From Saprospiraceae bacterium (lineage in GTDB: Bacteria > Bacteroidota > Bacteroidia > Chitinophagales > Saprospiraceae), in contig JAHBTU010000002.1 of assembly GCA_019638455.1 (NCBI GenBank), forward strand, positions 1 to 64,000: a stretch of 64,000 nucleotides of DNA, read 5' to 3'. Both the position numbers and the translations under genes were made by a program. Position 1 is the first letter of the stretch. Each line of letters begins with the position of its first letter. The notes below the pieces were generated by a model. That model was given only the letters and a program-made list of their open reading frames with translations, had not been told where the DNA came from and did not search any database. Shown here piece after piece: positions 1 to 8,107 of this stretch.

Positions 1-683
1 GTGCCTGTGGCGGCCACCACCGGGAACGCCCGGTGCTCACCTGCCCGCAGGCCGCTCGCGGGGATTTCGAGCGCGGCCTCGCCGACGGGTTTTTGAAAAG
101 CGTCGCAGTCGTTGGAGCAGCCCGTCAAGGCACTCAGGTTGACGTCGCCCACCTTGATGGCCACGAAGTCGGCTTCGGTGGTGGGAAGGGTGTAAACTCC
201 TGTCTCTGGAAATGGCGGGTTGGGCGGGGTTTGGAAAGGGTTGCTTGGATTGGGGAACACATACGACTTGGGCACAAAACGCCACGAGGTGTTGTTTCCG
301 GGCAGCGTGTCGACAAGGCCAAGTATCAGCTTTCGCAAATCAATGATGTCAAACGTCGTGACATTATCTGACTTGTTCGCGTCGGCGGCAATCATCTTAT
401 AGGGGCTGTCCAGGACTTCCAGCCCGAGTATGTGCTTTTGGATGAGCACGAGGTCGAAGGTGTTCACGCCGTTGAGGGGAGTGCTGTCGCTGGCGGGAGC
501 AACGGCAACAGCGGCCTCGTCGCGCCTTTGCTCGAACACGACGCCATGAACGGGGATGCCCCGCTCGTCGGCTGCGCTGGGGGCGGGCTGCGCTTGGGCC
601 ATGCTCTTGAGCAGCAGGCAAAAAACAACGGGTGGGAGGGCGGCAAGCCGCCAAATGCGGGGACGGGTGCGGGGATTGCTCAT
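1..683 (-). CDS. Short cohesin/dockerin surface protein, 3' end outside window
   Basis: This minus-strand frame starts at ATG 681-683 and stays open to the left edge (227 codons seen). The N-terminus looks like a signal peptide: basic start, hydrophobic LAALPPVVFCLLL, then AQA near residue 31. After about 35 unique residues come two dockerin-like repeats ([18 protein letters not shown], then DANKSDNVTTFD with LRKLILGL). They are followed by the [18 protein letters not shown] segment and the start of a cohesin-like domain. From the dockerin onward it matches the 966-residue proteins at 4189-7089 and 10940-13840, but it lacks their ~600-residue cysteine-rich N-terminal part. It shares their upstream promoter block. 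A T9SS sorting domain is expected beyond the edge but is not visible. Likely a surface scaffold component; partner unknown. Confidence 0.85.
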   Translation of the reverse strand, partial: MSNPRTRPRIWRLAALPPVVFCLLLKSMAQAQPAPSAADERGIPVHGVVFEQRRDEAAVAVAPASDSTPLNGVNTFDLVLIQKHILGLEVLDSPYKMIAADANKSDNVTTFDIIDLRKLILGLVDTLPGNNTSWRFVPKSYVFPNPSNPFQTPPNPPFPETGVYTLPTTEADFVAIKVGDVNLSALTGCSNDCDAFQKPVGEAALEIPASGLRAGEHRAFPVVAATG

Positions 684-838
684 CGGACGAAAAAGTGACA
701 AAAAATGGTGAAACAAAAACGGACGCGGCGCAAGCCACGGGGGGCGTTTGGGGCACAGGGTGAGATTAAAGCGTGCCGCCCGTCGTGCCGGGCAACGTGA
801 TGGGAGGGGGATTAGGCGCGCCAACGTCTTGGCGAAGG

Positions 839-869
839 CTAATGTAGGGAGGGGCCGCGACGTGGGCAA
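839..869 (-). promoter_or_regulatory. Bacteroidota-type promoter, cassette copy 1
   Basis: Read on the minus strand there is TTG (867-869), a 20-nt spacer, then TACATTAG (839-846), one mismatch from the Bacteroidota -7 box TAnnTTTG. The same arrangement with the same spacing lies upstream of both larger cohesin/dockerin genes, inside a block of ~110 bp conserved in all three. It would give a 5' leader of about 150 nt to the gene starting at 683. Predicted by motif only. Confidence 0.5.
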
Positions 870-902
870 GGGGGTGGGGAAATTTAACATACGGTACTCA
901 AA

Positions 903-1103
903 GGCAAACGCATCAAAATCGTTGCAATAAAGTAGAAATCACTCTTCATTACGATGTCATTCCGAACGCGGTGAGGAATCTGCTCAAGCAAATGACGGAG
1001 AAGCACTCGCTTTTCGTTTGGCCAGATTCCTCACTTCGTTCGGAACGACAGCCCTAAAAAGGGAAACAAAGCACATTTTTGGATAAATTTTGATGCGTTT
1101 GCC
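903..1103. repeat. 201-bp MITE-like element with nested inverted repeats
   Basis: A perfect 17-bp inverted repeat, ggcaaacgcatcaaaat, bounds the element (903-919 and 1087-1103). Inside it, 956-982 (GTCATTCCGAACG then GTGAGGAATCTG) pairs with 1023-1049, forming a second long hairpin with a ~40-nt loop. No coding capacity is seen. It sits between the promoter of the first gene and the minisatellite, and is absent from the equivalent place in the other two cassettes, so it looks like an insertion. No clear target-site duplication was found. Confidence 0.7.
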
Positions 1104-1110
1104 CCGCCCC

Positions 1111-1378
1111 TAATGACCCTCAATGACCCTTAATTACCCTCTTAATGACCCCTAATAACCCTTAATGACCCCTCAATGACCCTCAATGACCCCTAATGAC
1201 CCTTAATTACCCTCTTAATGACCCCCAATAACCCTTAATGACCCCTCAATGACCCTCAATGACCCCTAATAACCCTTAATGACCCCTCAATGACCCTCAA
1301 TGACCCCTAATGACCCTTAATTACCCTCTTAATGACCCCCAATAACCCCTAATGACCCTTAATTACCCCCAATAACCC
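1111..1378. repeat. 10-11 bp GGG-rich minisatellite, array 1
   Basis: Runs of TAATGACCC(C/T) with variants TAATTACCC, TAATAACCC and CAATGACCC. A higher-order pattern is visible: the TAATTACCCTCTTAATGACC phrase recurs at about 1131, 1204 and 1318. The array overlaps the 3' end of the beta-helix gene and supplies its last codons and stop. In that gene's transcript the array reads as GGG tracts every 10-11 nt, so the RNA could form G-quadruplexes. Confidence 0.95.
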
Positions 1379-4088
1379 TCACCAGCCTGCCCGCGCCCAC
1401 CGCCTTGCCACTCCCGTCGCGCAAGACCACCGCGTACGCCCCCGCGGCCAGGCCACCCAGACCCACCCGCCACGCCGCGCCCGCCGACGACACCCGCTCC
1501 GACCGAACCAGCCGACCCTGAGCGTCGTACATCTCCAACAAGGCAGGCGTCGCCCCCTCCCACCGCAGCCACGCCGACTCCCCCGCCGGGTTCGGCCAGA
1601 TGACCAGCATGGCCACGCCCTCCGCCTCCGTCACGCCCACCAGCGCCTTCACCTCGAACGTCCACGCCGCCTCACAGCCCCGCGCGTCCGTCACCGTCAG
1701 CGCGTAAGTGCCCTCCGAAAGCCCCGCAAGCACGCTCCCCATGCCGCCGCCCGGCTCCCACAGGTAGGCGTAGGGCGGCGTGCCGCCCGTCACGCTGTTC
1801 ACCACGATGCCGCCGTCGGCGCTCTGCGGCGTGGAGGGCCGGGTGACGGTGGCGGCGAACTGCAGGGTGTCCGGCTCGGGGATGTCGAAGGAAAACGTGG
1901 CCGTGCAGCCCCAGCCGTCGGTGACGGTGACGGAGGCCGGGCCGGGGCCGAGGCCCGCGTCCACCGAGTCGGTGGTGCCGGTGGGCGACCACAGGTAGGC
2001 GAAGGGGGGCTTCCCGGTGAGCGCCCTGACGGAGAGCATGGCGTCGGCGGCGCCGAAGCAGGAGATGGGCTGCCCGTCCACCTGCAGGGTGGGCGCGGGG
2101 GCGGCGGGCACGGTGACGGAGGCCGTCAGGGAGTTGCCCTTGGCGTCGGTGACGGTGAGCAGGTAGGTGCCGGGCGCGAGGCCGGAGAGCGAGTCGCCGG
2201 AGAGGGGGCCGGACTGCCACTCGAAGGCGAGGGGCGGGCATTCGCCGACGAGCGGCAGGGCGATGGCGCCGTCGGGCAGGCCCGCGCAGGCGGCCTTGAC
2301 CTCCGGCTCGGCGGCGAGGGCGAGGGCGGGGGTTTCGTAGGCGCCGATGTCCACCGTGCCGTCCTGAATGCGGGGGTTGCCGGCGAGGTCGGTGGGGATG
2401 TTGGCGGCATGGAGGTTGTTGCCGGCGTTGACGAGGGGCGAGCAGCCCTGGAGGCGGAAGTCGCCGGCGGCGGGGTTGACGAACATGGGGTCGAGGCCGG
2501 TCTGAACGTTTTCGCAGAAGACTTGGTAGAGGGGTGGGGCGCAGTCTATGCTGTCAAAGACGCAGTTTTGAAGATAGTATTTGCCGTCGGTGTTGCCAAA
2601 AAAGCTGGTGAAAGTACAATTGTTGAAAGTTGTATTTTGGAAATAAATTTTAGAGTCTTTATTGGGTGCGCCTAGCTTATCTATTGCACAGTCATAAAAA
2701 GTAGAGTTTGATACTTTTGAATCAAAAAAAATCACACCCGTTACTCCTTCGGTAATGCTTGAAAATGAAACTGCCATATTGTGTATCACACAATTTCCTC
2801 CTGAATAGATAGATCCAAAATGAGATTGTTCAATTCTTAGCTTATCGATAAAGGCAGCAGGGCTAAGCAGAAAAGGATTGGCAACACAATTTAGAAAAGT
2901 GTTTTTTTCGATAAACACGGTTCCTGCATCTCCAAGAGAACCTTGCATTCTCGTAGCGGAAGGCATATTGTTTATTTCAAAAAAATTATTTGAAATTATT
3001 TTTTCACCATCTTCGCCAAGACAATTAAAACCAACATCAGATGCGCTAAAAAAGGTGCCATCGGGAACCCTCGCCCTATTTTTATAAAAATAGCAGTTGT
3101 CTACCCATACGCACATGGTGAACAGAAAGAATCTGTTATCTAAAACTAAGCCACAGCGTTCGTTCTGAACAAACCTGCATCCTTCCACCCTTACTTTCGC
3201 TCCGGCGTTTCGCCCCACCCTCAGGGTGGCCCCTCCACCGCCCAAGACGGCATCGTTTTGCGCGAACTCGCACCGATACACGTCAATCACGTCCGTCCGC
3301 TCGGCATCCAGCACGAACAGCCCGCCGCCGTTGCGACCGGCGAGGTTGCCCACAAACCTGCAGCCCTCGAAGTCCATCCTGTCCACCCAGGCGCAGCCGT
3401 TGCGGTACAGCCCGCCGCCGTCCTGCCCTGCGCGGTTGCGCTCGAACACGCAGTCGCGGAAGGTCGGGGCCACCGACCCCGTGCCGCTGCCGTCCACGTA
3501 CACCGCCCCGCCGTGCAGCCGCGCGTAGTTGCGCTCGAAGCGGCAGTTGGAGACGGTGCAGTAGGCCTCCTCGTCGCGTGCCATGACGAACAGCGCGCCG
3601 CCCGCCATGCGCGGCAGGTCGGCGGCCGTGGCGCCCGGATAGTCGGCCTGTCCGAAGCGGAACACCAGCCCGTCCACCACCGTCAGGCTGTCCGGCTCCC
3701 CCATGTAGAGGATGGTGTAGGAGTTGTCGGTGCTGTCGCCCGCCGTGCCGATGTCGCCGCTCAGCACGGTGGGGTGCGCCTGCCAGTCGCGCTGCGCGAG
3801 GTCGGTCTCCACGCCCGCGAAGCCGCCGTAGAGCGCCACGCCGCTCTTGAGGTCGAAATAAATGTCCCGGGCGGTGCCGGTGGTGGGCCTGTACTCGCCC
3901 TCGGCCACCCACACCTCGTCGCCGGGCTGGGCGGCGGCGAGGGCGGCGTGCAGGTCGGCGTAGGCATCCGTCCAGGAGGAGCCGTTGTTCAGGCCAGTAG
4001 CGGCGTGGTTGACGTGGAGGCGCTTTTGGGAGAGGGCGGGGCCGAGCGCCCCGAGGAGGAGTATGGAGAGGAGTAGGATGTTTTTCAT
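1359..4088 (-). CDS. T9SS-secreted beta-helix protein with SprB repeats, copy 1
   Basis: 909 residues from the ATG at 4086-4088. An upstream ATG at 4160 is possible, but the later one gives a clean signal peptide ([20 protein letters not shown]). Residues about 20-590 form a right-handed parallel beta-helix of the polymorphic-membrane-protein/choice-of-anchor Q type, with repeated GGGLF-like and N-C-x-F turns and a closing PLVNAGNN ... VDIGAYE motif. Then follow SprB-like repeats (GxYxLTVTDxxGC) and a C-terminal T9SS sorting domain ([14 protein letters not shown] ... [15 protein letters not shown]). It should be exported and anchored on the surface. It lies 100 nt downstream of the cohesin/dockerin gene in the same direction, so the two are probably one operon. 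The middle (2531-3169) is AT-rich and divergent from copy 2, while the N-terminal flank is essentially identical. The stop codon lies inside the minisatellite. Ligand unknown. Confidence 0.9.
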   Translation of the reverse strand: MKNILLLSILLLGALGPALSQKRLHVNHAATGLNNGSSWTDAYADLHAALAAAQPGDEVWVAEGEYRPTTGTARDIYFDLKSGVALYGGFAGVETDLAQRDWQAHPTVLSGDIGTAGDSTDNSYTILYMGEPDSLTVVDGLVFRFGQADYPGATAADLPRMAGGALFVMARDEEAYCTVSNCRFERNYARLHGGAVYVDGSGTGSVAPTFRDCVFERNRAGQDGGGLYRNGCAWVDRMDFEGCRFVGNLAGRNGGGLFVLDAERTDVIDVYRCEFAQNDAVLGGGGATLRVGRNAGAKVRVEGCRFVQNERCGLVLDNRFFLFTMCVWVDNCYFYKNRARVPDGTFFSASDVGFNCLGEDGEKIISNNFFEINNMPSATRMQGSLGDAGTVFIEKNTFLNCVANPFLLSPAAFIDKLRIEQSHFGSIYSGGNCVIHNMAVSFSSITEGVTGVIFFDSKVSNSTFYDCAIDKLGAPNKDSKIYFQNTTFNNCTFTSFFGNTDGKYYLQNCVFDSIDCAPPLYQVFCENVQTGLDPMFVNPAAGDFRLQGCSPLVNAGNNLHAANIPTDLAGNPRIQDGTVDIGAYETPALALAAEPEVKAACAGLPDGAIALPLVGECPPLAFEWQSGPLSGDSLSGLAPGTYLLTVTDAKGNSLTASVTVPAAPAPTLQVDGQPISCFGAADAMLSVRALTGKPPFAYLWSPTGTTDSVDAGLGPGPASVTVTDGWGCTATFSFDIPEPDTLQFAATVTRPSTPQSADGGIVVNSVTGGTPPYAYLWEPGGGMGSVLAGLSEGTYALTVTDARGCEAAWTFEVKALVGVTEAEGVAMLVIWPNPAGESAWLRWEGATPALLEMYDAQGRLVRSERVSSAGAAWRVGLGGLAAGAYAVVLRDGSGKAVGAGRLVRVIGGN
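2531..3169 (-). other. AT-rich variable core of beta-helix gene, copy 1
   Basis: The boundary on one side is the shared acttggtaga (2521-2530) and on the other the shared aaacctgcat (3171-3180). Between them the sequence has almost no nucleotide match to the same place in copy 2, although short protein phrases remain alike ([14 protein letters not shown] versus SKIFLQN). Hand count: 21 of 60 bases are G or C at 2701-2760, against 46 of 60 at 2161-2220 in the flank. Confidence 0.9.
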
Positions 4089-4188
4089 GAGAAAAGTTGT
4101 GTGCTTGGTTCGTGTTTGAAAGCGATTCGTCGGAAGAGTCAGGCGGTGGCTCGATGTCACCGCCTGACTTGAGAAGCGGGCGCGTCCG

Positions 4189-7089
4189 TCATTGCCGGAT
4201 GAAGGTGCCCTTCGCCCGCTGCTTGCCGTGCCGCAGCTCCCAGTGATATACCCCCGCGGGCCACTCGGCGGCTTGCGGCACGGTCAGCGCGTGCGGGCCT
4301 TGTTCCAATGCGTACTCGCGGAAAAAGACCCTCGTGCCGAAGGCGCCGTATATGGACAGCCGTGCCTTGCCCGCTTGCGGCATCGTCAGGTCGAAGCCGA
4401 CCTCGGCGGCGGCGGGGTTGGGGCGACAGGTCGCCGACAGGGGGGTGTCGCCGGCTTGCTCGCGGCTTTCCGTTTCCGGCGCGGCCCTCAGCCGGAGCGC
4501 GTAGGCATCGCCCGCCTCGCCCCAGCCCAGCCCGGCAAGCGCCTCGTCGTCGAGGCGCAAAAGCCCGCCCGGGTCGGGGATGTCGCGCTTGGCCCGGAAG
4601 GCGAGGCGGAACAGGGTTTGGCCTGCTTGCAGGGGCGCCTCCTCGCCGGGCTGGGCGAACCACAGGGCGCGGACGAGGCCCTGCCCGGCCCGAGTGAGGC
4701 CGAAGTTGCCCTCGTTGAGGCTCCCCAGGTCGCCCTGCGCGGGGCCGACGAGCTCCAGCGCGTCGGGGTCGAAGCGCAGGGCCATCTGCCAGGCGACGAG
4801 GGGCACACCCTTGGCGGCCACCACCGGGAACGCCCGGTGCTCACCTGCCCGCAGGCCGCTCGCGGGGATTTCGAGCGCGGCCTCGCCGACGGGTTTTTGA
4901 AAAGCGTCGCAATCGTTGGAGCAACCCGTCAGGGCGCTCAGGTTGACGTCGCCCACCTTGATGGCCACGAAGTCGGCTTCGGTGGTGGGAAGGATATATA
5001 TTCCATTTTCGGGAAAATTGGTTTGAAAAGGGTTGCTTGGATTGGGAAACACATAAGACTTGGGCACAAAACGCCACGAGGTATGAGCGGGTAAATCTTG
5101 ATATATACCTAAAATTAGCTTTCTCAATTCCACAATATCATTTGTTGTCACCCCAGGCGTATTATTCGCGTCCGCAGCGATGATTTTATACGGGCTATTG
5201 AGCGGCTCCAGCCCAAGTATGTGCTTTTGGATGAGCACGAGGTCGAAGGTGGTCACGCCGTTGAGGGGGTTGTCGTTTTTGGCGGGGGTGACCTGATACT
5301 GGCTGACGCCCTCGCACACGCACTTTGAGTATGGCACCGCGCAGGAAGACGAGGCGCTGGGCAGGTTGGCGACGAAATTGATGGGAGCGCACCCCCCGCC
5401 CACGGGCGCGACGTGCACGCTCACGGCATCCACGAAGCAGCCGTTCTCCATGGCGATGTCACCCTCGATTTTTTTGGGGCAAAGCAGGCCCATGTTGTGG
5501 ATGGCGGGGCGGCACTCGTCGGTCGAGACGTTCTGGATTATCCGCTTGACGGTCACGCGCCGCGCCTTGCCACTCATCACGCAGCCGCCGTTGCCATTAA
5601 ACTCTATCCGGATGCGGGTGTTGGCATCGAGGGTGATGCCGTCGGCATCGTTGATGCACAGGTTGACGGTGTTGCCCGACACATAAAAACAGCCGCCCGG
5701 GCAATCGTAAGGGGCTGATGTCGGGCACGTTATGTTCTCCAGATAGGCACCCGATATGGTCACGCCCGGCTGCAGGTCGAACTCGAGCAGCGCCTTGAAA
5801 ATTTTGAATGCTCGGGTGGGCTCATTGCCGAAGTTCCAGTTCAGTCGCGCGTAAGCCGTCAAGTTCCCGCACTCGCTGGGCGGCACCGACGAAGGCTCCA
5901 CCGTCAGCCACATGTCGGGACAGGGCGGCTCGCCCACGTGGGCGCACTCGACCGACCCTTCGGAGTCGGGGGAAAAAGCGTGGCACTGAAAACTGGGGCC
6001 GGTGCCGATGCTCTGTCCGCTTCGGACGCGCCCCGGCCTCAGGGTGGCCGTGAGGGTGTGCGTCTCGCCGGCATCCTCGGGCCTCGGCACGCGGATGGTG
6101 AAAAGAACCGTGCCGCCCGGAAGCCCCGATGCCGAAAACGACGGGTACCTGGCGTGCAAGAGGTACCTGACCTTGTCCTCCATCTCCAAAACCCGCACCG
6201 TCGGGAGCGGGATGCCGCCGTTGAAGCCCGTCGCTTGCGGGGGGGCGTTCATCCGGGGCGCGTTGGGGCCCGCGCAAGCGATTTCCACAGCAAAATCCAT
6301 GAAATTCACGTTTGGCGGAAGCATGGACACCGTGACGGGGACGAGCATGAAGAGCGGGCTGACACAATTGGCCTCGAGGGACAAGGTGGCCGCGGACGCG
6401 ACGGAGGGCGGCGGAAACGTCGAGACGGTGTTCCCGATGCAGCCCGGCTGGCTCGTGCACACATGGAAATCGTTGACGTAGCTCAGCTCGGCGCACTCCA
6501 GTCCGAACTCCTCCCCCGGAAAGCCGTCCACGAAGACCTGAAAGAGCGGCTGGGTGGTCCGGTATTGCTGAAAGGGGACGAGGGGCGTGACCTCGCCCGT
6601 CATGTTTGTCACCAAAAGGGTGGCCTCGCCCTCCTTGGCGTCGAAGGTGACGGCGGGGTTGCCGTTGCCCAAAAACGCGGCGAGGCAAGTCGCCGCCTCG
6701 GTGAGCGGCTCGTTGATGGACGTGACGGCGCCTTTCACAAGGTTGAGCCTGACTTTCACGACCAAATGGGCGTAGCCCATGTTGAAGTTGCCGTTCGACC
6801 AGGCGCCCGGCGCGGGCGGCACGGCCCTCAAAAAAACGTCGTATCGCATTCTCTGGCAGTTGGTGGGGCCGCAACAGGGAAAGCAAAGGGGCTGGTCGTC
6901 GGCGCTCCCGTCGTACGGCGACGGCACTATCTCTATCTGCAGGGAGCCGCAGGGCGGGTGGATGGCCGGGCCTGTCTGTGCCGACAGGCCTGATGCCAAA
7001 ACGAGCCAGCCGAGGAGCGGGAAAACCGCCTTGAGCAGGCGGTGCGGGGCAAAACAGGGTGTCAGGGCTCTTGAGACGGGGTTTTCCAT
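4189..7089 (-). CDS. Cohesin/dockerin T9SS surface protein, copy 1
   Basis: 966 residues from ATG 7087-7089. An in-frame ATG at 7185 exists, but the later one begins the signal peptide ([21 protein letters not shown]). Residues ~40-600 are a cysteine-rich extracellular part that I cannot assign to a family. Around residue 620-690 lie two dockerin-like repeats ([40 protein letters not shown]). These lead into a cohesin-like domain ([18 protein letters not shown]) and end in a T9SS sorting domain ([14 protein letters not shown] ... [18 protein letters not shown]). Having both dockerin and cohesin modules could allow chain assembly; that is an inference. First gene of a two-gene cassette with the beta-helix protein. 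It has a ~420-nt leader from the predicted promoter. Nearly identical to copy 2 except for the second dockerin repeat. Confidence 0.9.
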   Translation of the reverse strand: MENPVSRALTPCFAPHRLLKAVFPLLGWLVLASGLSAQTGPAIHPPCGSLQIEIVPSPYDGSADDQPLCFPCCGPTNCQRMRYDVFLRAVPPAPGAWSNGNFNMGYAHLVVKVRLNLVKGAVTSINEPLTEAATCLAAFLGNGNPAVTFDAKEGEATLLVTNMTGEVTPLVPFQQYRTTQPLFQVFVDGFPGEEFGLECAELSYVNDFHVCTSQPGCIGNTVSTFPPPSVASAATLSLEANCVSPLFMLVPVTVSMLPPNVNFMDFAVEIACAGPNAPRMNAPPQATGFNGGIPLPTVRVLEMEDKVRYLLHARYPSFSASGLPGGTVLFTIRVPRPEDAGETHTLTATLRPGRVRSGQSIGTGPSFQCHAFSPDSEGSVECAHVGEPPCPDMWLTVEPSSVPPSECGNLTAYARLNWNFGNEPTRAFKIFKALLEFDLQPGVTISGAYLENITCPTSAPYDCPGGCFYVSGNTVNLCINDADGITLDANTRIRIEFNGNGGCVMSGKARRVTVKRIIQNVSTDECRPAIHNMGLLCPKKIEGDIAMENGCFVDAVSVHVAPVGGGCAPINFVANLPSASSSCAVPYSKCVCEGVSQYQVTPAKNDNPLNGVTTFDLVLIQKHILGLEPLNSPYKIIAADANNTPGVTTNDIVELRKLILGIYQDLPAHTSWRFVPKSYVFPNPSNPFQTNFPENGIYILPTTEADFVAIKVGDVNLSALTGCSNDCDAFQKPVGEAALEIPASGLRAGEHRAFPVVAAKGVPLVAWQMALRFDPDALELVGPAQGDLGSLNEGNFGLTRAGQGLVRALWFAQPGEEAPLQAGQTLFRLAFRAKRDIPDPGGLLRLDDEALAGLGWGEAGDAYALRLRAAPETESREQAGDTPLSATCRPNPAAAEVGFDLTMPQAGKARLSIYGAFGTRVFFREYALEQGPHALTVPQAAEWPAGVYHWELRHGKQRAKGTFIRQ
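5088..5205 (-). other. Divergent dockerin loop, copy 1
   Basis: Within otherwise identical genes, this stretch differs strongly from 11839-11956 and from the third gene near 310-420. It encodes the second calcium-loop repeat and its helix: DANNTPGVTTNDIVELRKLI here, [20 protein letters not shown] in copy 2 and DANKSDNVTTFDIIDLRKLI in the short gene. It is visibly more AT-rich than the coding sequence either side. Confidence 0.8.
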
Positions 7090-7509
7090 GAGCGTGCCGA
7101 AAGGGGCAAGGGATTGAGATGGGGTGCCGGGCGATTCAATGTTTCGCCCCCCCGCGTTTTTTCGGAAGATAATTTTATCAAGCATGGCAAAAGGTTTTTG
7201 AAAAATGAATGAAAAACGGTTTGCATGATGCTCAAGGGATGATTGGCCCGCCGCTCGCCTCCGCGTCGTGTCGCGGTAGTCGCCGTAGGGTGCGCCCCGC
7301 GCTCGAGCACGCGGCGCGCCCCGCCGAACGGGGCATCGGTGAGGATTAAAAAACTGCCGGGCAAAAAGGCCGCCTCTCGGTGGCGTCGCGCAAAAACGTC
7401 GGTTTGCGAGGACGCGCGCCCAGCGGTCAGGGTGAGATTAAAGCGTGCCGCCCGTCGTGCCGGGCAACGTGATGGGAGGGGATTAGGCGCGCCAACGTCT
7501 TGGCGAGGG

Positions 7510-7540
7510 CTAATGTAGGGAGGGCTGGCGACGTGGGCAA
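7510..7540 (-). promoter_or_regulatory. Bacteroidota-type promoter, cassette copy 2
   Basis: Minus-strand TTG (7538-7540), 20-nt spacer, TACATTAG (7510-7517), identical in layout to the copies at 839-869 and 14261-14291. Here the minisatellite begins only ~10 bp upstream of the -33 box, replacing the atttaacatacgg sequence found upstream in the other two cassettes. Confidence 0.5.
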
Positions 7541-7550
7541 GGGGGTGGGG

Positions 7551-7860
7551 GTTGTTAAGGGTTATTAAGGGTCATTAAGGGTCATTAAGGGTTATTAGGG
7601 GTCATTAGGGGTAATTAAGGGTAATTAGGGGTCATTAAGGGTCATTAGGAGTCATTAAGGGTTATTAGGGGTCATTAAGGGTCATTGGGGGTCATTAAGG
7701 GTTATTAGGAGTCATTAAGGGTTATTAGGGGTCATTAAGGGTTATTAGGAGTCATTAAGGGTTATTAGGAGTCATTAAGGTCATTAAGGGTCATTGGGGG
7801 TTATTAGGAGTCATTAAGGTCATTAGGGTCATTAAGGTCATTGGGGGTCATTGGGGGGGG
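7551..7860. repeat. 10-11 bp GGG-rich minisatellite, array 2 (GGGTCATTA orientation)
   Basis: About 30 units of GGGTCATTA(A/G), GGGTTATTA(A/G) and GGGTAATTA(A/G) on the plus strand. The orientation is opposite to arrays 1 and 3. It adjoins the predicted promoter of the downstream cassette and faces array 3 across a ~27-bp spacer (cattgatgaagtttgcctaa), so the pair forms a very long imperfect palindrome. Confidence 0.95.
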
Positions 7861-7887
7861 CATTGATGAAGTTTGCCTAAATCAAAA

Positions 7888-8107
7888 ATGACCCCCTAAT
7901 GACCCCTAATGACCCCAATGACCCCTAATAACCCCTAATGACCCTTAATGACCCCTAATAACCCTTAATGACCCCCAATGACCCCCAATGACTCCTAATT
8001 ACCCCCTAATTACCCTTAATGACCCCTAATAACCCCTAATGACCCCCTAATTACCCTTAATGACCCCTAATTACCCCCTAATGACCCCTAATTACCCCCT
8101 AATGACC
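7888..8107. repeat. 10-11 bp GGG-rich minisatellite, array 3 (TAATGACCC orientation)
   Basis: About 20 units of TAATGACCCC, TAATTACCCC and TAATAACCCC. It carries the last codons and stop of the second beta-helix gene, as array 1 does for the first. Transcribed from that gene it gives GGGG tracts every 10-11 nt. Further downstream the transcript would enter array 2 and become CCC-rich, so it could fold back on itself, possibly as a terminator. Confidence 0.95.

Noticed and set aside
3258..4076. Long open frames opposite the beta-helix genes (also at 9889-10827 and on the same strand at 3283-3912)
   Set aside because: They arise from high GC and are Ala/Arg/His/Val-rich shadows of a well-supported gene. 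No signal peptide or motif.
5822..6886. Arg-rich 354-codon frame overlapping the cohesin/dockerin gene (repeated at 12573-13637), and antisense frames at 5938-6993 and 12689-13744
   Set aside because: Low-complexity GC shadow in a frame overlapping a protein with clear domains.
7551..8107. CRISPR array
   Set aside because: Units are 10-11 bp with no spacers and no cas genes; it is a minisatellite.
7551..8107. Site-specific inversion system
   Set aside because: The arrays are inverted, but no recombinase gene is present and the flanking cassettes are in direct, not inverted, orientation.
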